The position numbers were made by a program, and so were the translations under genes. This document shows, one piece after another, positions 35,065-42,320 of a stretch of DNA of 64,000 nucleotides. The stretch comes from CAVRAZ01 sp963719135. Its GTDB lineage: Bacteria; Pseudomonadota; Gammaproteobacteria; DSM-19610. The notes below the pieces were generated by a model. It made no database searches and was not told the origin of the DNA. It saw only the letters and a program-made list of their open reading frames with translations. The stretch lies in contig CAVRAZ010000005.1 of NCBI GenBank assembly GCA_963719135.1, positions 186,001 to 250,000 of the forward strand, in the 5' to 3' direction. Every line of letters begins with the position of its first letter. Positions within the stretch are counted from its first letter, which is position 1.

Positions 35065-36926
35065 TGGCGCGGTTCCCGCTGTTGTGCCAACTGGTCGTAA
35101 TTGCGTGCCAGCGCGTAACGGGCCTGATTGCGATAGCTGACCAGGCGCGCCATTCGCTGGTCCAGCGCCGCAAGGGCGAGGCGCTTCAGCACGGTCCCGG
35201 TTTCGTCCAGTGCACGTTCCATGGACGGTATCAATGCGAGAAGTCGCGCCTGGAGAGCGGCGATACGCTTGTCATAGCCGGCAAACCCGTATTCGGCGTT
35301 GCGCAACGCCGTATCGACGCGGTTGTGCCGGAAACGAGCCTCGGCGACCGGCTCCCGCAGGTCACGCAAGGTTTTCTTTACCTTCCAGAGTCGCTCTGCA
35401 TACCCGGACTGGATCTGCCAGTACAATACTCCTTGCAGCCAGCGCGCCTTGTCTGCCGCCTGGGCGGCGTGCGTGTCGTCGCCGCGTTTCGCAAGGAGAT
35501 TCTGGACGTTAACCAGTTTCGTCCATTGGGACCGCTCCTTCGTGCTCGCGAGGTCCGTGGGGTCGCGGCGTGCGTCCAGCCCGCGCATTTCTTGCTGATA
35601 GTCCTTCAGACGTGCTTCCAGGCCGCCCACCTCGTTTTTTGCGAGACGTTCGCGGATATGCGGCGCGTGCTCCTCGTATGCCTGCCTGCGTGAATCGACG
35701 ATATCCTCAAGAGACTCAAGACTTTCTTTCCAACGCTCCAGCCGATCGACCAGAAAGGACAGATCCCGGTAGTTCTTCAGATGTTCCTGAAATGGATTGC
35801 CGGTGAGCACTTCGATCAAGTATGCGGTACCCGGCAGCCCTTCGAGTTCCTTGTTGCGCTGCAGCCAACCCCCGGAAGCGTCTTTCGGCAGCTGGCTGAC
35901 GATGCTCTTCAGCATATCGGTTTGAACAGCCCTCCTGGCTGCCTCGAGAGTGACCTGTTCGGCATCGAAGTAGTCGATGGCCTTTTCATAGAAATGGATG
36001 GCGCGCGAGTGGTCCTGGAGTTTTTCGAAGGCGAAGGGCACGGCCAACTGAGCCTCCTGAACCGCCGTGTCGTGACTGTCGCGACCTGCGAGTTCGAGCC
36101 AGGGTGCGAGGGCGTTCTCGAAGTCGCCGCGCGCGGCATCAGCCCATCCGGCACCGAGCAGCGCCGCTTGGGCGAACGGGCCCGCCAGTCTCACGCGATT
36201 CAGGTAGGTCAGGGCCGTATCTGGTTGTTTCGCGCGCAGAAGTTCGTAGCCGAGTCCGAGATTGGCGCGATCGCGCAATGCGCGCAGTTCTTCATCATCG
36301 GTCTGTGTCTTACCCAGTTCGTCGAGCGCCTGCCGTCCTTCCTCGACTTTGCCCAGGCGCAGCAGGGCGATGCCGCGATTGATGCGCAGATATTCCTCGA
36401 TCCCTTGCGGCGCAGACGGGTTCTTGAGGCGTTCCGCGGCACCTTTGTCATTTCCCAGCGCCATTTCAGTGTTGGCGAGCAGCAATGCGTATTGCGCATT
36501 GAGTTCCTTGTCCCTCGCTTGCTCAAACTTCTGTAGGAAACCCAGTGCTTCCTCGGGCCGCCCGCGCTGGTAGGCGATTTTGCCGAGGTAGTACCAGATT
36601 CGGTTACGGACGTTATTGTCCACGGAGTTGTCGAGCGAGGAGAGGAACTGCTTCTCGGCCTCGTTGTACATGCCGTAGGAGAGCTCGAGCCCTCCAAGCA
36701 ACAGTTCCGATTCGGCGGCGTGGTGCGTGAGCTGATTCTGATCGCGGGCCGCCATCAAATGGGTGATGGCGGTGAAGTAATCGTCATTGTAGAAATGAAA
36801 CAATACTTCTCCGTATTGCAGGTCCTGGACCTGGTGCGGTTTCTTCGCGGCTTCCGCGACGCCGTGGCAGGAACCGGTCAGCAGCACCAGCAGCAGACTG
36901 GCAGTAACACGGCACCGCATCACCAC
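35061..36926 (-). CDS. Periplasmic TPR protein (621 aa)
   Basis: A signal peptide (MRCRVTASLLLVLLTGSC region) is followed by TPR-like repeats over roughly residues 45-330, for example LLLGGLELSYGMYNEAEKQF, WYYLGKIAYQRGRPEEALGF and LGYELLRAKQPDTALTYLNR. The C-terminal half is long helical, probably coiled coil (RLERWKESLESLEDIVDSRR, LDARRDPTDLASTKERSQW). A cysteine at the signal end may or may not be lipidated; the lipobox is imperfect. It overlaps the gene before by 7 bp and the one after by 4 bp. It should be part of the same envelope complex. Confidence 0.83.
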   Translation of the reverse strand: MVMRCRVTASLLLVLLTGSCHGVAEAAKKPHQVQDLQYGEVLFHFYNDDYFTAITHLMAARDQNQLTHHAAESELLLGGLELSYGMYNEAEKQFLSSLDNSVDNNVRNRIWYYLGKIAYQRGRPEEALGFLQKFEQARDKELNAQYALLLANTEMALGNDKGAAERLKNPSAPQGIEEYLRINRGIALLRLGKVEEGRQALDELGKTQTDDEELRALRDRANLGLGYELLRAKQPDTALTYLNRVRLAGPFAQAALLGAGWADAARGDFENALAPWLELAGRDSHDTAVQEAQLAVPFAFEKLQDHSRAIHFYEKAIDYFDAEQVTLEAARRAVQTDMLKSIVSQLPKDASGGWLQRNKELEGLPGTAYLIEVLTGNPFQEHLKNYRDLSFLVDRLERWKESLESLEDIVDSRRQAYEEHAPHIRERLAKNEVGGLEARLKDYQQEMRGLDARRDPTDLASTKERSQWTKLVNVQNLLAKRGDDTHAAQAADKARWLQGVLYWQIQSGYAERLWKVKKTLRDLREPVAEARFRHNRVDTALRNAEYGFAGYDKRIAALQARLLALIPSMERALDETGTVLKRLALAALDQRMARLVSYRNQARYALARNYDQLAQQREPRQ

Positions 36927-37429
36927 TCCTTGACGACGAATTCGGGCTGAAAATTGCCGGTTTGGTCAACGATTTTGAGTTCGACGTATTTCGGCCCCAG
37001 TCCCTTTTGGAATTTCGCCGTGGCGCCGCGCGTGTAATCACGCCCGTGGGGACCTTTGCCTGTGAATACCGCGACCAGTTCGTGCTCTCCGGCGCGCAAG
37101 TTGCCGATATGCAGGCGTTGCACACCGCCGCGCGCCAGCGCTTCGACTTCACGCTGCGTATACAGATAGTCGCTGACCTCCTTTCCGTCGATCTTCAGTC
37201 TGACCGAGTCAAGAGAGAAAAACTTGCCTACGTCCATCGACAGAAATACGGAAACCTGTGTGTTGGCCGGGAACAACAATTCCTCTTCGAGTTGGAAAAG
37301 ATCCCGATTCAACTCCAGTGTCTGCTTCTTGAGATCCTGAACCTGATCGTCAAGATTGGCGGACTCGGCTAGCGCCATCATCGGCAGCGCCAGGATCCAG
37401 AATCCGATCAATCTGAGTAAGGGTTGCAT
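36920..37429 (-). CDS. Secreted coiled-coil plus beta-domain protein, first gene of the TPR/ExbBD operon
   Basis: The 169-aa protein has a signal peptide (QPLLRLIGFWILALPMMALA), a short coiled-coil segment (DDQVQDLKKQTLELNRDLFQ) and a beta-rich domain (VSVFLSMDVGKFFSLDSVRL; GEHELVAVFTGKGPHGRDY) that looks like a periplasmic PEGA/Ig-type fold. I chose ATG 37429; a longer reading to 37516 lacks a signal peptide. Similar proteins have been labelled 'AraC family' in databases, but there is no DNA-binding region here. It opens the operon that runs to 28465. Confidence 0.75.
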   Translation of the reverse strand: MQPLLRLIGFWILALPMMALAESANLDDQVQDLKKQTLELNRDLFQLEEELLFPANTQVSVFLSMDVGKFFSLDSVRLKIDGKEVSDYLYTQREVEALARGGVQRLHIGNLRAGEHELVAVFTGKGPHGRDYTRGATAKFQKGLGPKYVELKIVDQTGNFQPEFVVKEW

Positions 37430-37807
37430 GTATCCTCCAAGGTCTCCATCACCGCGCGTCGAGCAGCGTAGGGCATTCCGGCGGGAACGTTCGCGGGGGT
37501 ATCGCTTTTGCGTCACTTTCTAGCGGCAGTCTGGCGATTCCGTTCAGGTAAAACGCCGATTCATATCACACCGGCGGTGTGATCGGCGTCACTAAACCTC
37601 ATGCGGCAGAAAGACCGACTGGTGTTTGTTCTAAGCAAGGCATGTGCCAGCTTTCATAAGGCGATGTACCTGGCGATGCTTGCGGCGGGGATGATAGAAG
37701 ATCGTTGCGCGTTTCGTCTCCGGATTGCGACGGGTCCGCGCAGACGCGTTGCGTTGGGCGTGTGCCTGTCTGTTTACGTCGTTAACAAGAGACGGCGGAT
37801 GGCTTGG
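37430..37807. other. Intergenic region upstream of the TPR/ExbBD operon
   Basis: A 378-bp gap between apbE and the operon to its left, both on the minus strand. Apart from the palindrome at 37565-37583 I see no gene; a 78-codon plus-strand frame has no ribosome site and no recognisable product. It probably holds the promoter of the minus-strand operon, but I cannot pick convincing -35/-10 boxes. Confidence 0.4.
37565..37583. promoter_or_regulatory. 19-bp palindrome, possible operator
   Basis: ATCACACC-GGC-GGTGTGAT is a perfect inverted repeat with 8-bp arms, 136 bp before the first gene of the minus-strand operon. It has no T run, so it does not look like a terminator. A dimeric regulator site is the natural reading; the regulator is unknown. 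Confidence 0.4.
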
Positions 37808-38815
37808 TCAATTGGACAGCCGTTCCAGCCCCGATGAGTAATGCAGAATGCCTTTACCGTCGACAAGAATCGCGTCGACATCGGGCAATCGATTGATCAA
37901 CTCGAGCCCCTTCTTGACCCCGAGAACAAAGACGCTCGTCGATAGCGCGTCGGTCGTGGTGGCTTCCGGGCCTATGATTGTAACGCTGCGCAGTTCGCGC
38001 GCGGAATCGCCGGTGGTTGGATCGATGATGTGGTGATAGCGCACATTGCCCTCTTCGAAATATCGTTCGTAGTCACCGGAGGTCGAAACGGCGACATTCT
38101 CGAGCGGCAGCATTGCCACCAGCCCCTCGCGATTGCGTGGGTCGCGAATGCCGATCTGCCATGGACGCCCCCAGCGTTCACCGATGACACGGGAATCGCC
38201 GCCGGCCGTTATCAGTGCACTTGTGACACCTCGAGCGCGCACGATATCGATGCAACGGTCGACTGCATACCCTTTTGCTATTCCACCCAGGTCGATCTTC
38301 GTGCCAGATTTCGCAAATGAAACGGATTTCGTCTTTTCGTCGAGTAAGACGTTTCTGAAATTGATGAATTTGACCGCCTGCGCCCGCGCTTGGTCGTCAG
38401 GTCGGACTCCTGCACGGTAGTCGTACAGAAAACCGACACTGGCAAAGGTAATGTCGAACGCCCCGTGGGTCAGTTCAGAGAAATGCAGGGATCGTTGCAG
38501 CAGTCCGAAGAGTTCGGCGCTGATCGGTACCGGATGTTGCGCGGCCTCACGGTTGACGAGGCTCAGTTCGCTTTCGGGTTTATAGGGGCTCATCGCGTCG
38601 TCGATACGCCGCATCTCCGTCATAACGGCCGAAATCGCCGCAGTGGCGGCGTTGTCGTCGTCGTGATACAGCTCGACGGTAATCCGCGTCCCCATAATAT
38701 CCTGCTGGTCGCGTTGCCATCCAGCCTGGACGGGGGCGGCCAGACTCATAAAAACACAACAACACAGCACTAGCAGTCGATTGGATGTATGCATCACAGG
38801 CATCGTCAGTCGCAT
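37808..38815 (-). CDS. apbE: FAD:protein FMN transferase ApbE
   Basis: ApbE covalently attaches FMN from FAD to a Ser/Thr of exported flavoproteins. The 335-aa protein has an N-terminal signal peptide (LLVLCCCVFMSLAAPVQA). Family motifs are present: MSPYKPESELSLVNR, HGAFDITFASVG, KIDLGGIAKGYAVDR, LITAGGDSRVIG, HHIIDPTTGDSA and TTTDALSTSVFVLG. Alternative starts are ATG 38803 and 38794; none has a strong ribosome site. It ends the minus-strand group that includes DUF3570, DUF4266 and TlpA genes, so its target should be among them. Confidence 0.94.
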   Translation of the reverse strand: MRLTMPVMHTSNRLLVLCCCVFMSLAAPVQAGWQRDQQDIMGTRITVELYHDDDNAATAAISAVMTEMRRIDDAMSPYKPESELSLVNREAAQHPVPISAELFGLLQRSLHFSELTHGAFDITFASVGFLYDYRAGVRPDDQARAQAVKFINFRNVLLDEKTKSVSFAKSGTKIDLGGIAKGYAVDRCIDIVRARGVTSALITAGGDSRVIGERWGRPWQIGIRDPRNREGLVAMLPLENVAVSTSGDYERYFEEGNVRYHHIIDPTTGDSARELRSVTIIGPEATTTDALSTSVFVLGVKKGLELINRLPDVDAILVDGKGILHYSSGLERLSN

Positions 38816-38900
38816 GTTACCCGGTGGAGCGGACCGATCCGACTGAAAAACGACACATTCGGTCGCGAGCCTCCGGAAGCCGACAGTTTACCAGGCTGTG

Positions 38901-40037
38901 TCAGTACCAGACAGACAGATAGGCCTCAACCACGTCTGCCTGAAATTCATACTTTGGCTCGGTGCCGGGTATTGCGACGCTCACGGTCGTGTCTTTGAAA
39001 TTGTCGTAGTTGAACCACAGCCGGCGATAGGCCAGACTCGCCGTGGCCTTGTCGATAAACCGCCAACCGTTTTTCAGGAACTCATATTGCAGCGAAATGC
39101 CTGCCGATTGGTCGCTGAACTTGCTAAGCTCCTTGTCCCTCGCCAGGAAGTTCTGCGCATCCTGCCGCGGAAAGAGGTCGGAATAGAACTTTGCGTCCGA
39201 CTGCGTGTAGAACCGATAGTCGACTTCGATGGTCCACCGGTCCAGAATTGGCTGGGTATAGTTGACTTCCGCGGTGTGAGCCTTGATGTCCCAGTCATCC
39301 GTATAGTACCGATACCCGAGTCCGATGGCGGCACGGTAGGGCAGGTAGTATCTGAAACGCGCCGAGACCGCATTGCTGGTGCGTGTACGGGGGTAGACTT
39401 CGAGCTGATTGCTGGTGGTCGTAGGCGAAGTCAGATAGCGGACCGAGCGATACGGATTGTGGAGAAACCCCTCTTCCGTAACGGCCTCATAATTCAGCGT
39501 AAAGAGTAAGTTCTTGGTCAGGATCTGGGACAATCCAACCTGATAGTTTCTGTGGTCAACGCTTCTGGTGCCGAACGTCGAATCCTTGTTTTTTGACACC
39601 TCATCCCAGCCGCGAGCATAGCCGAGCGTTACCGTGGTAAGGTCCCCAAACATACTTTGGGCGATGCTGAAGTTTGCGGTATCGGCCTGGTAGTCACTTT
39701 CGTCGCTGTTGGTATAGCCCGCCGTCATCGTCGTGTCCGTGTGCATGTAGTCGAAGCTGAGCGATTTCTGGACACGCGATTCGGAGTAGGGGCTGCCCTG
39801 CGTAACCACATCGATGGACGCACTGCTGATGCTGTCGGCGTAGTAGTTGGCGGAAAGCGAAAACGACTTGTTGTCGCCTTTGCGCACCAGAATGGACGGA
39901 CCGGTGACTTCCACACCGCCTCCGTCGTAGGAATGGTACAGCACGTCCGCGCGATCTTCTGCCAGCACCCCGGCCCGCGCGCCACCGCACAGCAGCAGAC
40001 CTGTCAGCAGGGCGACGTGACCTCTAGTTGCAGCCAC
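38901..40037 (-). CDS. DUF3570 protein, putative outer-membrane flavinylation substrate
   Basis: The 378-aa protein starts with a signal peptide (MAATRGHVALLTGLLLCGG) and then alternates beta strands ending in aromatic residues (LGLGYRYYTDDWDIKAHTAE, TIEVDYRFYTQSDAKFY), finishing VEAYLSVWY, as expected of an outer-membrane beta-barrel. The ordering DVLYHSYDGGGVEVTGPSIL and SANYYADSISSASIDVVT is the DUF3570 hallmark. Residues 68-74 (DSISSAS) resemble the ApbE target pattern Dxx(S/T)(G/S)A(S/T). I chose GTG 40037, with GGAGG five bases upstream and a 14-bp overlap with the DUF4266 gene; an ATG at 40079 would give no signal peptide. Confidence 0.82.
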   Translation of the reverse strand: MAATRGHVALLTGLLLCGGARAGVLAEDRADVLYHSYDGGGVEVTGPSILVRKGDNKSFSLSANYYADSISSASIDVVTQGSPYSESRVQKSLSFDYMHTDTTMTAGYTNSDESDYQADTANFSIAQSMFGDLTTVTLGYARGWDEVSKNKDSTFGTRSVDHRNYQVGLSQILTKNLLFTLNYEAVTEEGFLHNPYRSVRYLTSPTTTSNQLEVYPRTRTSNAVSARFRYYLPYRAAIGLGYRYYTDDWDIKAHTAEVNYTQPILDRWTIEVDYRFYTQSDAKFYSDLFPRQDAQNFLARDKELSKFSDQSAGISLQYEFLKNGWRFIDKATASLAYRRLWFNYDNFKDTTVSVAIPGTEPKYEFQADVVEAYLSVWY

Positions 40038-40248
40038 AACCGCCTCCCTCGCTGCCCTCTGCGCCCCGGGCTCCCTCACGCACCTCGTAGATATGGCCGA
40101 TGTATGCGTCCAAGACGGGGTTGCGGCTCGTCTGCATGATCGGGTCTGCCAGATGTGTGCGTTCGTAGGGCTTCACCCATGGCTCGATGCTGCTACAACC
40201 CGAAAGGCCGTACACGGCCAGTAGGATCAAGAGTCTCACGACAGCCAT
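40024..40248 (-). CDS. DUF4266 lipoprotein with Gly/Cys tail
   Basis: The 74-aa protein has a lipoprotein signal peptide ending YGLSGC. The mature part begins SSIEPWVKPYERTHLADPIM, typical of DUF4266, and ends with EGSEGGGCGCN. This tail, with two cysteines, is conserved in the family as far as I remember; a metal- or thiol-dependent role is possible but unproven. The ATG at 40248 follows the tlpA stop by one base. It is a constant partner of DUF3570 genes. Confidence 0.85.
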   Translation of the reverse strand: MAVVRLLILLAVYGLSGCSSIEPWVKPYERTHLADPIMQTSRNPVLDAYIGHIYEVREGARGAEGSEGGGCGCN

Positions 40249-40249
40249 A

Positions 40250-40756
40250 TCATTCCCGGATAAGCGCGCGAATCTGGTCTTGATATTGCTCTTCAAACCC
40301 CGGTTTATAGCCGTGGTGGATGTAGCGCATATTGCCGTCGCGGTCCACCAGCACGGTGCTGGGCATGGCGACGACGTCATAGAGTTTGCTTACCTTGCTC
40401 TCGTTATCGAACAACACAGGGAACGTCACCGGAATGTTCTTCAGCAGGTCCTTGGCCTTTTGCGAGTTTTCTTCGACGTTGACACCCAGAATGGTGAACC
40501 CGAGCGGCTTGTACTGAGTATACAGTTCGTTCAGCAAAGGCATCTCCTGGCGGCACGGACCGCACCATGAGGCCCAGAAATTGATCATGACCACTTCGCC
40601 ACGCAGATCGCTCAGGCGGAGATTCTCACCACTTTCGCTCTTGAGCGTGAAATCCGGGGCCGCGCCCTCGGGGGTGTCTGCCATCGCCGTCGGCACGACG
40701 CACAGGAACAGATAGAAGCTTGTCGGGATCAGTGTCTTGGATAGGGTCGATTTCAT
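40250..40756 (-). CDS. TlpA-like thiol:disulfide oxidoreductase
   Basis: The 168-aa exported thioredoxin-fold protein has a signal peptide (TLIPTSFYLFLCVVPTAMA) and the active-site INFWASWCGPCRQEMPLLNE with the CGPC pair. The cis-proline loop is VVAMPSTVLVDRDG. TlpA/ResA-like proteins reduce cysteines in the periplasm, including those of apocytochromes c. Here the likely clients are the cysteine pair of the DUF4266 lipoprotein and the c-type cytochromes encoded just upstream. ATG 40756 is chosen for the signal peptide. Confidence 0.92.
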   Translation of the reverse strand: MKSTLSKTLIPTSFYLFLCVVPTAMADTPEGAAPDFTLKSESGENLRLSDLRGEVVMINFWASWCGPCRQEMPLLNELYTQYKPLGFTILGVNVEENSQKAKDLLKNIPVTFPVLFDNESKVSKLYDVVAMPSTVLVDRDGNMRYIHHGYKPGFEEQYQDQIRALIRE

Positions 40757-40845
40757 TGTCCAACCTCGTCTGGTGCATCGCGTTGAAGGGTATCTGTCTA
40801 TCGGCCACGTGCGGACCTTTTCGCGCAAAAAACTGTTAAGAAATC

Positions 40846-41496
40846 CTAGAAAAAGGCGGATATGCCGCCGGTAAATTCCAGGTTGTGGTTAGTCTGGCGC
40901 TCGCCCAGCAGGTCCAGAGTGAACACGTGGTCACGCGCATCGATTCGCAGGGACAGCCAGTCGGCCAGGAGTACGCGGTAGCCGGCGCCGTAGTTCCAGG
41001 TCAAGGCGTCGTCCCCTCCGAATTTTGTACTTCCGACGCCGCCGATCAGGTAGAAGTCGGATGTAAAGGCGTACTTGCCCCCAACGAAGCCCTCGCCTGG
41101 CAAGATGTTGAAACCAAAAGAGACATTGTAGTAGGTCAGCATCCGATCGCCGTTGTCGAGCAACTGGATATTGCCGCTCAGTCGTTCGAAACTGGTCTTG
41201 CTGGTTTTCGACTGCGCCAGACTGAACTCGGTGAAGACGTCCTCCGTAACGTGATAACCGAGTCGGGCCCCGTAGACCAGGTTGGCGCCAAAATCCACCA
41301 CGCTCAGCGTGCCCGCGAAAAGACCGGCTTCGAAGTTCTCGGTATCGATACCGGTGCGCTTGATATCGCGCCGCTCGATTTCCGGTTCGATCACCTGATC
41401 CTGGTCGGCCGCTGTTGCACGGTCGCTCATCAACAGTGAAGTCAACAGCAGACCGGCGGCCTGTGCTAGAAGAATACCGCGAATCCGGCGCTCCAT
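40846..41496 (-). CDS. Outer-membrane beta-barrel protein
   Basis: The 216-aa protein has a signal peptide ending near RATAADQD. Conserved IEPEIERRDIKRTGIDTENF then leads into alternating strands such as LVYGARLGYHVTEDVFTEFS and GAGYRVLLADWLSLRIDARD, ending EFTGGISAFF with a terminal Phe. This is an eight-strand-type barrel of a family I recall from myxobacteria and other proteobacteria (TIGR04565-like). The start lies inside the previous gene (31-bp overlap), so they are coupled. Confidence 0.82.
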   Translation of the reverse strand: MERRIRGILLAQAAGLLLTSLLMSDRATAADQDQVIEPEIERRDIKRTGIDTENFEAGLFAGTLSVVDFGANLVYGARLGYHVTEDVFTEFSLAQSKTSKTSFERLSGNIQLLDNGDRMLTYYNVSFGFNILPGEGFVGGKYAFTSDFYLIGGVGSTKFGGDDALTWNYGAGYRVLLADWLSLRIDARDHVFTLDLLGERQTNHNLEFTGGISAFF

Positions 41497-42263
41497 TCAT
41501 CTATCTCCTGGTTATCGTCAACGCTCTGGAATATGACGTAGTGTTTGTACTGCGCACGAAAGATAAAGCGCCGTGTCAGGTAGACACGCGCACCCACGCC
41601 CGCATTTCCGAGCTGGTCCACTCGGTCTTTTTCCTGCACCAGCGTGACATTGGGATTGGTTCGTATGATGCCCGTGCCCAACGTGAAGAATGGCGAGACC
41701 CGCCAGTTCGGGAACGGATGGATCGCGAGGCTGAGGTTCGCCATTTCTGCGTCGGCGAAGTCGCTGAATATTTTCGAAGCCGACAGTTCGGCAGACAGTT
41801 TCGGCGTGGGGGCATACGCGCCGTAGACGGTCATGACATCGGAAGTCTCGAAGCTGCCCCCGATTGCGCCGAATTCAATCCGGTGGCGGGTGAACTCGGC
41901 CAATGATGCGTCCTCAATCCGAACAGGTGCGCCACCCGGCGACAGTGTCTGCTGTAATTGTTCGCGGCTGACCCAGCCCTCTTTGCCGTTTTCGGTCCTG
42001 ACCTTGAACCAGTCGGTTTTGCGCTTGATAACCTGGATCCAGGCGTCCCGTTCTTCCACATTGAAGACGGGATAGCCACGGCCCGGGCCGGTGTGCATTT
42101 CGATGTACGGGTCGGCGATCCGCACTGACGCATATTCGCGGGCCTCCGCCGGGTGCATCGCAAACAGCAGCAGCGATACCAGCATGCCGGTGCAGGTCCA
42201 TTTCGGGCCGGTCCTCTTGCCCGCTGTTGATTGTCCGTTCTTGGTTTTCAAGTCCTTTTCCAA
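41466..42263 (-). CDS. SH3-domain plus beta-barrel fusion protein
   Basis: The 265-aa protein has a signal peptide (CTGMLVSLLLFAMHPAEA), then a bacterial SH3 domain (EMHTGPGRGYPVFNVEERDA; TDWFKVRTENGKEGWVSREQ) to about residue 110, then a barrel-like domain (VYGAYAPTPKLSAELSASKI; VSPFFTLGTGIIRTNPN) ending EWSAGFAVFF. The SH3 part may bind peptidoglycan or a partner in the periplasm. It is the first gene of the barrel-TlpA-DUF4266-DUF3570-ApbE group. Confidence 0.82.
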   Translation of the reverse strand: MEKDLKTKNGQSTAGKRTGPKWTCTGMLVSLLLFAMHPAEAREYASVRIADPYIEMHTGPGRGYPVFNVEERDAWIQVIKRKTDWFKVRTENGKEGWVSREQLQQTLSPGGAPVRIEDASLAEFTRHRIEFGAIGGSFETSDVMTVYGAYAPTPKLSAELSASKIFSDFADAEMANLSLAIHPFPNWRVSPFFTLGTGIIRTNPNVTLVQEKDRVDQLGNAGVGARVYLTRRFIFRAQYKHYVIFQSVDDNQEIDEWSAGFAVFF

Positions 42264-42320
42264 CCGGCAGGTCCGGTTCTCTTGTGAGTCTGGGTTACGG
42301 CCGCTCAGTACGCGAGTGTG

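Noticed and set aside
36920..37429. DYTRGAT in the secreted coiled-coil/beta protein as a second ApbE target
   Set aside because: The residue before GAT is Arg and not Ser/Thr, so it fits the pattern less well than DUF3570; it could be a plain beta-strand sequence.
37601..37837. 78-codon plus-strand frame between apbE and the motor operon
   Set aside because: No ribosome site, no recognisable protein, and it runs into apbE on the other strand.
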